A stretch of DNA of 10,612 nucleotides. It comes from RGIG4576 sp964536025 (GTDB lineage: Bacteria > Bacteroidota > Bacteroidia > Bacteroidales > Muribaculaceae). Shown in pieces: positions 1 to 7,738 of the stretch (position 1 is the stretch's first letter; every line of letters begins with the position of its first letter). Below the pieces are notes generated by a model. That model made no database searches. It saw only the letters and a list, made by a program, of their open reading frames with translations, and had not been told where the DNA came from. A program made the position numbers and the translations under genes. The stretch lies in the NCBI GenBank assembly GCA_964536025.1, contig CAZHXA010000045.1, positions 1-10,612 on the forward strand, in the 5' to 3' direction.

Positions 1-48
1 TTGAATTTTATAAAGAATTAATTATTAAAATAAAAATATCATTGTAAT

Positions 49-636
49 ATGGATAAACTAAGTTATGCTTTAGGATTAAGCATGGGTAACAATTTTCTAC
101 GTTCCGGAGTAAAAAAACTAAATGCAGAAGATTTTTCTACAGCATTAAAAGCAGTATACGGAGAAGGAGAAATGCTCATGACTTATGATGAAGCAAAGCA
201 AATTGTAAACGACTATTTTACTCAACTCGAAGAAGATACACGCTTGGCAAATAAAAAAGCATGCGAAATGTATCTTGCTGAAAACGCAAAGCGTCCGGAA
301 GTAAAAATTACTGAATCCGGTTTACAATATCAAATTATCAAAGAAGGTGAAGGCGAATCACCAAAAGCAACCGACACCGTGCGTGTTCACTATACCGGTT
401 GCTTGATTGACGGTAAAGTATTTGACAGCTCGGTACAACGTGGAGAACCAGCTGTTTTTGGCGTAAATCAAGTTATTCCGGGTTGGGTTGAAGCTCTTCA
501 AATGATGAAACCAGGAGCTGAATGGAGATTATTCATCCCTTCTAATTTGGCATACGGTTCAAATGGAGCAGGTCCGCTTATCGGTCCTGACACCGCCTTA
601 ATTTTTGATGTACAATTAATTGAAATCGTAAAATAA
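49..636 (+). CDS. FKBP-type peptidyl-prolyl cis-trans isomerase, cytoplasmic
   Basis: A 195-residue protein of the FklB/FkpA/Mip class that catalyses cis-trans isomerisation of proline bonds and acts as a folding helper. Residues 1 to about 80 form the helical FKBP_N dimerisation region, and about 90-195 the FKBP catalytic domain. The usual pocket residues are all present: Tyr115 (VHYTG), Phe125-Asp126 (FDSS), Val142-Ile143 and Trp146 (VIPGW), Tyr169 (LAYG) and Phe186 (LIFDV). There is no signal peptide or lipobox, so it should be cytoplasmic. Length is close to E. coli FklB. The ATG at 49 starts directly at the conserved MDKLSYALG-type N-terminus; no Shine-Dalgarno site is visible, as is usual in Bacteroidetes. 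It lies 33 bases before a second FKBP gene and is probably cotranscribed with it. I see no clear promoter in bases 1-48, so the promoter may lie off the window. Confidence 0.95.
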   Translation: MDKLSYALGLSMGNNFLRSGVKKLNAEDFSTALKAVYGEGEMLMTYDEAKQIVNDYFTQLEEDTRLANKKACEMYLAENAKRPEVKITESGLQYQIIKEGEGESPKATDTVRVHYTGCLIDGKVFDSSVQRGEPAVFGVNQVIPGWVEALQMMKPGAEWRLFIPSNLAYGSNGAGPLIGPDTALIFDVQLIEIVK

Positions 637-669
637 TAAATAATTAATAAAAATAAAACAATTATCATT

Positions 670-1521
670 ATGAAAAAGTTATGTTTAGCTGCTGCCGTTG
701 TCTTAGGGCTTAGCTCAATGACAAGCTGCAACAACAATTGTAAAGTTGATGCCAACCCTCAAGCTGACTCTTTGGCTGCTTGTCTTGGCGAAATGTATGG
801 CTATGGAGTTGCCGGACAAATGAAAAGCATGAATGACTCTACTTTCGACAAGAGAGAATTCGTTGCCGGTCTTCAAATGATGTTAAAGATGGATGATTCA
901 AAGTCAAGCTATGCACAAGGTATCCAAATGGGTGCTCAAATCAAGGGCATGTTTGAACAAATGAAAGAACGTGAAAAAGTGGATATTAATGCAAAGAGAT
1001 GGCTTGCGTCTTTCAAAAAGGCATTTATGAGCGACTCATTACAAGATCCTTCAAAATATCAAGCAGAGGTAATGCGTTTGGTTCGTGTTTTGTCCGATCA
1101 AGCTAAAGCTCAAGATCCCAAAGCTATTGCAAACAAAAAAATGGAAGAAAAGTATATTGCAGATTCTTTGGCAAACAATCCAGATGTAAAGAAATCGGAA
1201 GGTGGCGTTTACTACAAGGTTGTAAAAGAAGGTAACGGTGAAAATTTTACAAAAACCGACCGCATTAAAGTAAAATACACCGGACGTCATTTGAATGGAG
1301 AAGAATTTGATAGTAGCAAAGAAAACACTGTTACAATGAGTGCCATGGGTGTAATCAAGGGTATGGGAGAAATGTTCCAATTGATGAATCCGGGTGCTGT
1401 TTACACTCTTTATATTCCTGCTGATTTAGCTTATGGAGTAAATGGCAGTGGTCCTATCGAACCTAACGAAATGCTTATATTTGACGTGGAAACAGTAGGA
1501 CTTGAAGAAGCAAGCAAATAA
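670..1521 (+). CDS. FKBP-type PPIase paralogue, envelope lipoprotein
   Basis: A 283-residue protein with a lipoprotein signal peptide: basic MKK start, hydrophobic segment 4-16 and a lipobox ending at Cys20 (SMTSC), so it should be lipid-anchored in the envelope. No clear acidic surface-export signal follows the cysteine (it is followed by NNN), so I infer a periplasm-facing protein. Residues about 30-175 are a long, charged, helical FKBP_N-type region, and about 178-283 the FKBP domain. Tyr203, Phe213-Asp214, Val228-Ile229, Tyr255 and Phe271 of the pocket are kept. The tryptophan at the pocket floor is Met232 (VIKGM), and the loop after FDSS is two residues shorter than in the upstream paralogue. 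It may be a weak isomerase or mainly a chaperone. It follows the first FKBP gene closely and a strong hairpin follows it, so the pair looks like the end of a transcription unit. Confidence 0.93.
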   Translation: MKKLCLAAAVVLGLSSMTSCNNNCKVDANPQADSLAACLGEMYGYGVAGQMKSMNDSTFDKREFVAGLQMMLKMDDSKSSYAQGIQMGAQIKGMFEQMKEREKVDINAKRWLASFKKAFMSDSLQDPSKYQAEVMRLVRVLSDQAKAQDPKAIANKKMEEKYIADSLANNPDVKKSEGGVYYKVVKEGNGENFTKTDRIKVKYTGRHLNGEEFDSSKENTVTMSAMGVIKGMGEMFQLMNPGAVYTLYIPADLAYGVNGSGPIEPNEMLIFDVETVGLEEASK

Positions 1522-1541
1522 TCTATCGTTTTAGACAAAAT

Positions 1542-1584
1542 AAGTAAAGTCTGTTTTGCTTTATATGCAAAACAGACTTTACTT
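1542..1584 (+). terminator. Perfect 18-bp hairpin after the FKBP pair
   Basis: The arms 1542-1559 and 1567-1584 are perfect reverse complements (18 bp) around a 7-base loop. The hairpin starts 21 bases after the stop of the lipoprotein FKBP gene and lies before the promoter of the next gene. There is no long T run after it, so it may act as a weak intrinsic terminator or mainly as a 3' end stabiliser. Confidence 0.75.
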
Positions 1585-1640
1585 CTATCTAATATTATAC
1601 AACCTATTGACAATAAAAGCAAATTTGAGATTTATTTAAA

Positions 1641-1653
1641 TGACAAATTGTCA
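1641..1653. promoter_or_regulatory. Candidate operator for the Lrp-type regulator
   Basis: TGACAAATTGTCA is a perfect 6-1-6 palindrome ending eight bases before the -33 element of the downstream promoter. The core TTGACAA (or its complement) also occurs at 1607-1613 and at 1727-1733, just inside the gene. Lrp/AsnC proteins commonly bind palindromic sites of this size and repress their own gene. Binding here is inferred from position and symmetry. Confidence 0.4.
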
Positions 1654-1661
1654 AAATATTG

Positions 1662-1692
1662 TTTGTTGTTCTGAAAAAAAGATATATATTTG
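1662..1692 (+). promoter_or_regulatory. Bacteroidetes-type promoter of the Lrp-type gene
   Basis: TTTG at 1662-1665 and TATATTTG at 1685-1692 are separated by 19 bases, a full match to the TTTG-N19-TAnnTTTG pattern of the Bacteroidetes primary sigma factor. Transcription should start near 1698, giving a leader of about 20 bases before the ATG at 1717. Confidence 0.75.
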
Positions 1693-1716
1693 CAATAAAA
1701 CAAAACTATAATACAC

Positions 1717-2187
1717 ATGGAAAGAATTGACAATCTTGACAGACGAATCTTAGAAATAGTAATGAAAAACGCTCGTATTCCATCCAAAGATGTGGCTGTG
1801 GAATGTGGGGTATCACGTGCAGCTATTCATCAACGCATTCAACGCATGATAGAATTAAATGTTATAACCGGTTCGGGTTATAATGTTAACCCTAAGATAT
1901 TAGGATACTCTACTTGCACTTATGTAGGCGTTAGTTTGGAAAAAGGTTCGATGTACCGTCAAGCAGTTGCCGCTCTTGAACAAATTCCTGAAATAGTAGA
2001 ATGTAATTTCACTACAGGTCCTTATACTATGCTCATAAAATTGTACGCTCGCGATAATCAGCACCTAATGGAACTCTTAAATGATAAGATTCAACACATT
2101 GAGGGTGTTATGTCTACCGAAACTCTTATTTCCTTGGAACAATCTATAAATAGATCTGTTCCCATTCACTATGTAGGCGAAAAATAA
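1717..2187 (+). CDS. Lrp/AsnC-family transcriptional regulator
   Basis: A 156-residue DNA-binding protein of normal Lrp/AsnC length. Residues about 3-50 are the AsnC-type helix-turn-helix (LDRRILEIV start, recognition helix about 32-44, VSRAAIHQRIQRM). Residues about 65-142 form the RAM ligand-binding and oligomerisation domain, with the G-x-Y turn at 101-103 (TTGPYTMLIKL). The usual aspartate after that tyrosine (GxYD) is a threonine here. These regulators sense amino acids or related small molecules as dimers to octamers; the ligand cannot be told from sequence. It is a single-gene unit with its own promoter, a palindrome upstream that suggests autoregulation, and a terminator downstream. 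The targets are unknown, and nothing nearby is an obvious amino-acid gene. Confidence 0.93.
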   Translation: MERIDNLDRRILEIVMKNARIPSKDVAVECGVSRAAIHQRIQRMIELNVITGSGYNVNPKILGYSTCTYVGVSLEKGSMYRQAVAALEQIPEIVECNFTTGPYTMLIKLYARDNQHLMELLNDKIQHIEGVMSTETLISLEQSINRSVPIHYVGEK

Positions 2188-2212
2188 CAACCAAACAAAA
2201 TATTAAATTACA

Positions 2213-2250
2213 AAAGCATAAGGACGCACAAGTTGCGTCTTTTTTGCTTT
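2213..2250 (+). terminator. Intrinsic terminator after the Lrp-type gene
   Basis: The inner stem GACGCA (2223-2228) pairs with TGCGTC (2234-2239) around a 5-base loop, followed by a run of six T (2240-2245). An outer AAAGCA/TGCTTT pair (2213-2218 with 2245-2250) can extend the structure. The T run also holds the -33 element of the next promoter. Confidence 0.85.
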
Positions 2251-2274
2251 ATTGATACTGAATTGCTAAATTTG
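2243..2274 (+). promoter_or_regulatory. Bacteroidetes-type promoter of ruvB
   Basis: TTTG at 2243-2246 and TAAATTTG at 2267-2274 are 20 bases apart. The -7 box ends only eight bases before the ruvB ATG at 2283, so a start a few bases downstream would give a message with almost no leader. The -33 box lies within the T tract of the preceding terminator. Confidence 0.7.
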
Positions 2275-2282
2275 CATTGTCT

Positions 2283-3305
2283 ATGGAAGAAGATTTTGAC
2301 ATAAGAAACGAAAGGGCTGATGCTGACCGCGATTTTGAACGAGCATTGCGTCCTGAGCGATTTGAAGACTTCAGCGGTCAAGATAAGATTGTTGAAAATC
2401 TAAGTATTTTTGTACAAGCTGCACGAAACAGAAAAGAAGCTTTGGATCATGTGTTATTATATGGTCCTCCTGGACTTGGTAAGACTACATTATCGGGTAT
2501 CGTTGCCAATGAACTCGGAGTTGGCTTTAAAGTTACGTCGGGTCCGGTCTTGGATAAACCGGGTGACCTTGCCGGCATTTTGACATCGCTTGAAGAAAAC
2601 GATGTGCTGTTTATCGATGAAATTCATCGATTGAGTCCTATTGTCGAAGAATATCTTTATTCGGCAATGGAAGATTACCGCATAGACATAATGATAGATA
2701 AAGGTCCCAGTGCTCGGTCGGTACAATTATCTTTATCTCCATTTACTCTTGTCGGAGCAACCACACGTAGCGGTTTGCTTACTTCTCCGCTTCGTGCTCG
2801 TTTCGGCATAAATTGCCATTTAGAGTATTACGATCATCAAGTGCTTGAAAATATCGTAAAGCGTTCGGCACATTTATTGAATGTACCCATTACCGACGAA
2901 GCCGCTCTTGAAATAGCTTTGCGAAGTCGTGGCACTCCTCGTATTGCCAATGCTTTACTTCGCAGAGTGCGTGATTTTGCACAAGTTAAAGGAAATGGTA
3001 AAATAGACACAGCCATTGCAAAATATGCATTAAAAGCACTTAATATCGACAAATATGGTCTTGATGAAATTGACAATAAATTACTTACAACCATAATCGA
3101 CAAGTTTAAAGGTGGACCGGTGGGACTCACTACCATAGCAACGGCACTTGGCGAAGACGCAGGAACTGTTGAAGAAGTTTATGAGCCGTATTTAATAAAA
3201 GAGGGGTTCATTAAACGCACTCCTCGAGGACGTGAAGTAACCGATCGTGCTTACAAACACTTGGGACGTGAAAGATTATCGGAGCAGGGAGCTCTTTTTG
3301 ATTAA
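2283..3305 (+). CDS. ruvB: Holliday junction branch migration helicase RuvB
   Basis: A 340-residue AAA+ ATPase that, as hexameric rings with RuvA, drives Holliday junction branch migration in recombination and repair before RuvC cuts. Order: N-terminal RuvB segment (ALRPERFEDFSGQ); Walker A GPPGLGKTT; Walker B LFIDEIHR; sensor I with GATTRSG; arginine finger region PLRARFG; sensor II RGTPRIAN; then the C-terminal winged-helix domain (GPVGLTTIATALGEDAGT, with FIKRTPRGR near the end). Length is normal. A TTG at 2277 would add two residues, but the ATG at 2283 gives MEEDFDIR, the usual Bacteroides-type start. It is followed after 11 bases by a flippase gene, so the two are probably cotranscribed. 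Identification is secure. Confidence 0.98.
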   Translation: MEEDFDIRNERADADRDFERALRPERFEDFSGQDKIVENLSIFVQAARNRKEALDHVLLYGPPGLGKTTLSGIVANELGVGFKVTSGPVLDKPGDLAGILTSLEENDVLFIDEIHRLSPIVEEYLYSAMEDYRIDIMIDKGPSARSVQLSLSPFTLVGATTRSGLLTSPLRARFGINCHLEYYDHQVLENIVKRSAHLLNVPITDEAALEIALRSRGTPRIANALLRRVRDFAQVKGNGKIDTAIAKYALKALNIDKYGLDEIDNKLLTTIIDKFKGGPVGLTTIATALGEDAGTVEEVYEPYLIKEGFIKRTPRGREVTDRAYKHLGRERLSEQGALFD

Positions 3306-3316
3306 AATAATAATTG

Positions 3317-4798
3317 ATGGCAAATCTTAAATCGTTGGCAAAGGATACCGTTATTTACGGAATGAGCAGTATTGTAGGTAGATTTTTAAACTATCTGCTT
3401 GTGCCTCTATATACGGCAAAAATGTCGGCTGAATCGGGTGGTTACGGCATTGTTACCAATATTTATTCTTATACTGCCTTACTTTTGGTTATATTAGTCT
3501 ATGGAATGGAAACTACATTCTTCCGATATTCTACAAAAGAAGGTGAAAACCCTCAACGAGTTTATTCCACTATACTCACTTCAGTAGGATTTACCTCCTT
3601 TCTTTTTGTAACATTAGTTTGGATATTTCTTACCCCTATTTCATCGGCTATCGGTTATGCCAAACATCCGGAATACATCAGTATAATGGCTGTTGTCGTA
3701 GCTATGGATGCGTTTCAATCTATTCCTTTTGCCTATTTGAGACAGCAGAAGAAAGCATTGAAGTTTGCTTCATTAAAACTACTCTTCATCGTTCTTAACA
3801 TCGGATTAAATTTGTTGTATTTTGTGGCACTGCCTGCATTATACAAGAGTTTTCCTGCTGAAGTGGGATATATTTACAATCCTTCGGTAGGTGTTGGCTA
3901 TGTGTTTTATTTGAATCTTGCATGCACGAGCATCATAATGCTTTGCTTGTTACCCGAATTAAAAGGTTTTAAATGGCATTTTGACGCTAACTTACTAAAG
4001 AGAATGTTAAAATACGGTATGCCTATATTGATTTTAGGGATAGCAGGTATATTAAATCAAACTGCCGATAAAATACTATTTCCTTTTATATACAAAAATG
4101 CCGATGCAACAACACAACTCGGAATATATGGAGCTGCCGGAAAAATTGCCATGATAATGGCAATGATATTACAAGCATTTAGATACGCTTATGAACCGTT
4201 CGTTTTTAGTAAGAGTAAAGATAAGGACAGCAAAGCCTCTTATGCGTTGGCAATGAAATATTTCGTTATTTTCACGCTATTGGCATTCCTTGTCGTAATG
4301 GGATATTTGGATATAATAAAATACATCATAGCCCCCGATTATTGGGACGGTCTAAAAGTTGTTCCCATTGTAATGATTGCTGAAATAATGATGGGAATCT
4401 ATTTTAATCTTTCTTTTTGGTATAAATTAACTGACCAAACCATGTGGGGAGCGTTATTTTCCGGCATAGGATGTTTTGTTCTTATTCTTGTAAACATTAT
4501 CTTTGTTCCTGCTTATGGTTATATAGCTTGTGCTTGGGGGGGCGTTGCCGGTTATGGATTGGCAATGATTTTGTCTTATGTGATAGGACAAAAAAAATAT
4601 CCCATCGATTATCCGATAAAAGCGTTGTCAGGATATGTACTTTTAGCGGTTTCGTTCTATTCGGTAATGGAACTTATTAAATTTACCGGATTTATTACCC
4701 AAATAGCGATAAATTCAACTCTGATTATTCTTTTTTTGCTTATAATAGCCAAATGCGAACGTTTGAATTTTAAGAAAATTTTAAAATTCAAAAAATAA
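3317..4798 (+). CDS. Polysaccharide flippase, Wzx/MATE-like (MOP superfamily)
   Basis: A 493-residue integral membrane protein with about 12-14 hydrophobic segments over its whole length, typical of the oligosaccharide flippase and MurJ-like branches of the MOP superfamily. Such proteins move lipid-linked oligosaccharides across the inner membrane for LPS, capsule or exopolysaccharide assembly. The N-terminal helix (KDTVIYGMSSIVGRF, then YLLVPLYT) is characteristic, and the C-terminus is lysine-rich (KKILKFKK), as expected on the cytoplasmic side. A TTG three bases upstream is possible, but the ATG at 3317 is preferred. It lies 11 bases after ruvB. No glycosyltransferase genes are adjacent, so the substrate cannot be inferred. 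A run of seven G at 4536-4542 lies within the gene, in frame. Confidence 0.88.
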   Translation: MANLKSLAKDTVIYGMSSIVGRFLNYLLVPLYTAKMSAESGGYGIVTNIYSYTALLLVILVYGMETTFFRYSTKEGENPQRVYSTILTSVGFTSFLFVTLVWIFLTPISSAIGYAKHPEYISIMAVVVAMDAFQSIPFAYLRQQKKALKFASLKLLFIVLNIGLNLLYFVALPALYKSFPAEVGYIYNPSVGVGYVFYLNLACTSIIMLCLLPELKGFKWHFDANLLKRMLKYGMPILILGIAGILNQTADKILFPFIYKNADATTQLGIYGAAGKIAMIMAMILQAFRYAYEPFVFSKSKDKDSKASYALAMKYFVIFTLLAFLVVMGYLDIIKYIIAPDYWDGLKVVPIVMIAEIMMGIYFNLSFWYKLTDQTMWGALFSGIGCFVLILVNIIFVPAYGYIACAWGGVAGYGLAMILSYVIGQKKYPIDYPIKALSGYVLLAVSFYSVMELIKFTGFITQIAINSTLIILFLLIIAKCERLNFKKILKFKK

Positions 4799-4863
4799 AT
4801 AAAGTTTTCCAAAACAAAATATAAACACACTGTATTACAGTTATTTACATTTTTAAGATTATA

Positions 4864-4901
4864 AAAAAGTTTTCCAAAATATTTTTTACGGAAAACTTTT
4901 T
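4864..4901 (+). terminator. Hairpin after the flippase gene
   Basis: AAAAAGTTTTCC (4864-4875) pairs with GGAAAACTTTTT (4890-4901): 12 bp with a 14-base AT-rich loop, ending in a T run. A second copy of the left arm (AAAGTTTTCCAAAA at 4801-4814) sits just after the flippase stop and could compete for the same right arm. It separates the ruvB-flippase unit from nrdDG. Confidence 0.65.
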
Positions 4902-4910
4902 CCATTTATT

Positions 4911-4942
4911 GTTGCATATAATTGTATTTGTTTATACATTTG
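4911..4942 (+). promoter_or_regulatory. Bacteroidetes-type promoter of nrdDG
   Basis: TACATTTG at 4935-4942 matches TAnnTTTG exactly. GTTG at 4911-4914, 20 bases upstream, is a near match to TTTG. This predicts a start near 4949 and a leader of about 30 bases. I see no convincing NrdR box. Confidence 0.6.
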
Positions 4943-4978
4943 TGACACTCTAAACACAAATAATTCAGATTTACAACT

Positions 4979-7183
4979 ATGATACAAACGGTGACTAAAC
5001 GAGATGGTCGTGTTGTCGGCTATAATGAAGAAAAAATCAAGGCTGCAATCAGAAAAGCGATGATAACAACCGAGCTTGGTGAAGATGAAGCTCTTATTCA
5101 AAAAATTACCGACAGAATAGGAATGACCGGTAATGAACGAATGACAGTTGAAGAGATCCAAGATCGTGTAGAAATGGAACTTATGAAATCGCCTCGCAAA
5201 GAGGTGGCTAAACGCTACATTGCTTATCGTGATCAACGAAACATCGCACGACAGGCAAAAACACGCGATATGTTCCTCGAAATCATTAATGCCAAGAATA
5301 ACGACATAACTCGTGAAAATGCTAATATGAACACCGATTCACCTGCTGGAATGATGATGAAATTCGCAAGTGAAACCACAAAACCGTTTGTTGATGATTA
5401 TTTGTTAAGCGATGAAGCTCGAAGTGCCGTAAAAAACAATTATATTCACATTCACGACAAGGATTATTATCCAACAAAGAGTCTTACATGTGTACAACAC
5501 CCTCTTGATAAGATTTTGAATCATGGTTTTGTTGCCGGTCACGGAGAATCACGTCCGGCAAAACGCATTGAGACAGCAAGCGTTATAGCTTGCATATCAA
5601 TGGAAACCGCTCAAAACGAAATGCACGGTGGTCAGGCAATACCGGCATTTGATTTTTATCTTGCACCATTCGTTCGCTCTTCTTTCATTGAAGAAGTGAA
5701 AAATGTGGAAAAGATGACAGGCGAAGATTTTTCTCATTTATATAACAAAGAAATAGAAGACTTCATTTATCGCGAACTTGATGGCTTGACCGGTGAAAAA
5801 AGAGCTTTACAACATGCCATAAATCGCACTGTGAGCCGTGTTCATCAAGCGATGGAAGCATTTATTCATAACATGAACACAATTCACTCTCGTGGCGGTA
5901 ATCAAGTCGTGTTCAGCTCTGTCAATTACGGTACCGACACATCTGCTGAAGGACGTTGCGTAATACGTGAAATGTTGAACAGCACTTATGAAGGTGTTGG
6001 AAATGGAGCTACAGCTATTTTTCCTATACAAATTTGGAAAAAGAAAAAAGGAGTGAACTATTTGCCTGAGGATAGAAACTATGACTTGTATTGCTTGGCT
6101 TGTAAGGTTACAGCGCGACGTTTTTTCCCTAATTTTGTAAACCTTGATGCAACATTTAATTTCCACGAAAAATGGAATCCTGAAGATCCTAAGCGTTATG
6201 AATATGAAGTAGCTACTATGGGATGCCGTACACGCGTATTTGAAAACCGATATGGAGAAAAGACATCGGTAGGTCGCGGTAATCTATCATTTACTACTAT
6301 AAATATTGTGCGCCTTGCCATTGAGGTGATGAATATACAAAATAAAGAAGAACGTATCGAACGATTCTTCAATCGCCTTGATGAAGTATTGGAAATTACA
6401 GCAAAACAACTATGTGATCGCTTTGATTTCCAAAAAACAGCTTTAGCAAAACAATTCCCTCTTGTTATGAGCCGTTTGTGGAATGGAGGAGAGAAAATTG
6501 AAAAAGGTGGCACTATTGAATCGGTAATCAATCAAGGCACTCTCGGTATAGGATTCATAGGACTTGCTGAATGTTTGATCGCTCTTGTGGGAAAACACCA
6601 CGGTGAGAGTGATGAAGCACAAGCTCTTGGTCTTAGAATTGTAGGACACATGCGTAGCCGTGCCAACGAATTTAGCGAAAAATATGAACACAATTTCAGC
6701 ATTCTTGCCACTCCGGCAGAAGGATTGTCCGGACGCTTTACAAAAAGAGATAAAAAGACGTTTGGCGTGATTGAAGGTATCACCGATAAAGATTATTACA
6801 CCAATTCCAATCACATTCCTGTATATTATCATTGTAGCCCGCGTCATAAGGCTAAAATAGAAGGTCCTTACCATGAATTGACAAGAGGGGGACATATCTT
6901 CTATGTGGAAATCGATGGAGACGCCACACACAACGAAGAGGCGATACGTGACATAGTGGATTTGATGGATAAAAACAATATAGGTTACGGATCGGTAAAT
7001 CACAATCGAAACCATTGCCCTAATTGTGGCTACGAAGATGCTCAAAAAGATGTGAAACACTGTCCTAAATGTGGAACACAATTTGAAACAATACAACGAA
7101 TAACTGGCTATTTGGTAGGAACAACCGACAGATGGAATTCTGGGAAATTAGCTGAATTAAAGGACCGCGTCGTACACAAATGA
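4979..7183 (+). CDS. nrdD: Anaerobic (class III) ribonucleoside-triphosphate reductase, large subunit
   Basis: A 734-residue glycyl-radical enzyme that reduces ribonucleoside triphosphates to deoxyribonucleotides without oxygen. Residues 3-92 are an ATP-cone regulatory domain (starting TKRDGRVVGYN), expected to sense ATP/dATP. The ten-stranded barrel follows. Candidate catalytic cysteines are Cys171 (SLTCVQHP) and Cys416 (MGCRT), from the T4/E. coli pattern. The C-terminus carries the four-cysteine zinc site, Cys680, Cys683, Cys695 and Cys698 (CPNCGYE and CPKCGTQ), then the radical loop RITGYLVGTTDRWN with the radical glycine at Gly710. Length fits the family. It has its own promoter and overlaps the activase gene nrdG by four bases (ATGA), so the two are translationally coupled. 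Neither gene shows a disruption. Confidence 0.97.
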   Translation: MIQTVTKRDGRVVGYNEEKIKAAIRKAMITTELGEDEALIQKITDRIGMTGNERMTVEEIQDRVEMELMKSPRKEVAKRYIAYRDQRNIARQAKTRDMFLEIINAKNNDITRENANMNTDSPAGMMMKFASETTKPFVDDYLLSDEARSAVKNNYIHIHDKDYYPTKSLTCVQHPLDKILNHGFVAGHGESRPAKRIETASVIACISMETAQNEMHGGQAIPAFDFYLAPFVRSSFIEEVKNVEKMTGEDFSHLYNKEIEDFIYRELDGLTGEKRALQHAINRTVSRVHQAMEAFIHNMNTIHSRGGNQVVFSSVNYGTDTSAEGRCVIREMLNSTYEGVGNGATAIFPIQIWKKKKGVNYLPEDRNYDLYCLACKVTARRFFPNFVNLDATFNFHEKWNPEDPKRYEYEVATMGCRTRVFENRYGEKTSVGRGNLSFTTINIVRLAIEVMNIQNKEERIERFFNRLDEVLEITAKQLCDRFDFQKTALAKQFPLVMSRLWNGGEKIEKGGTIESVINQGTLGIGFIGLAECLIALVGKHHGESDEAQALGLRIVGHMRSRANEFSEKYEHNFSILATPAEGLSGRFTKRDKKTFGVIEGITDKDYYTNSNHIPVYYHCSPRHKAKIEGPYHELTRGGHIFYVEIDGDATHNEEAIRDIVDLMDKNNIGYGSVNHNRNHCPNCGYEDAQKDVKHCPKCGTQFETIQRITGYLVGTTDRWNSGKLAELKDRVVHK

Positions 7184-7665
7184 TTGAAACACTACAAGTG
7201 CTGGATATAATACCCGGAACCACAGTAGATGGTTCCGGGCTTCGCACTTCTATATATTTGGCAGGATGCAAACATGCGTGCAAAGGTTGTCATAATCCGC
7301 AATCATGGGATTTTAATGCAGGTGTTACCATGTCAATAGAAGATATTCTTGAACGTGTTATTGAAGAGGACTTCAACGTTACACTTACCGGAGGTGACCC
7401 TTTGTGGCAAGTGGAAAAAATTTTACCACTTCTTAAAGCAATAAAAGGAAAAGGATACAATATCTGGTGTTACACAGGTTTTACTTGGGAAGAAATAACC
7501 AAATCAAAACAATTGTCACAAGTACTTGATTGGGTTGATGTAATTGTTGACGGACGTTTTATTGAAGAAATGAAAGACATTTCTCTGAGATTTAGAGGCA
7601 GTTCCAATCAACGAGTAATTGATGTTAAGAAAACACTTGAATCGGGGAATTTGCACACGTTATAA
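7180..7665 (+). CDS. nrdG: Anaerobic ribonucleotide reductase activating protein (radical SAM)
   Basis: A 161-residue radical SAM enzyme that uses a 4Fe-4S cluster and S-adenosylmethionine to place the glycyl radical on NrdD. The cluster motif Cys30-x3-Cys34-x2-Cys37 lies in AGCKHACKGCHNPQSWD, and the SAM-binding GGDP at 71-74. The N-terminal half (IIPGTTVDGSGLRTSIYLAGC) is typical of NrdG. Length is normal. The start ATG shares four bases with the nrdD stop. A GC-rich hairpin lies within the first 20 codons. No strong terminator is visible directly after the stop, and the accessory region begins downstream. Confidence 0.96.
   Translation: MIETLQVLDIIPGTTVDGSGLRTSIYLAGCKHACKGCHNPQSWDFNAGVTMSIEDILERVIEEDFNVTLTGGDPLWQVEKILPLLKAIKGKGYNIWCYTGFTWEEITKSKQLSQVLDWVDVIVDGRFIEEMKDISLRFRGSSNQRVIDVKKTLESGNLHTL
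7213..7239 (+). other. GC-rich intragenic hairpin early in nrdG
   Basis: CCCGGAACC (7213-7221) and GGTTCCGGG (7231-7239) are perfect complements with a 9-base loop, starting 33 bases after the nrdG start. It codes for the conserved PGTTVDGSG segment, so part of the symmetry may be imposed by the protein. Confidence 0.5.
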
Positions 7666-7738
7666 CCAACGTTTTCACCCCATTCTAATCATACACGTAC
7701 TTCAATTCACAAAAGGCGTAATAACGATATATATAGAC

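Noticed and set aside
2277..2282. TTG start for ruvB adding two residues
   Set aside because: The ATG at 2283 gives the usual MEEDF start, and the promoter box ends at 2274, so an earlier start is less likely.
6443..7096. A 217-codon frame on the - strand opposite nrdD
   Set aside because: It is a shadow of the nrdD reading frame; the composition rich in Phe, Ile and Ser has no recognisable motif.
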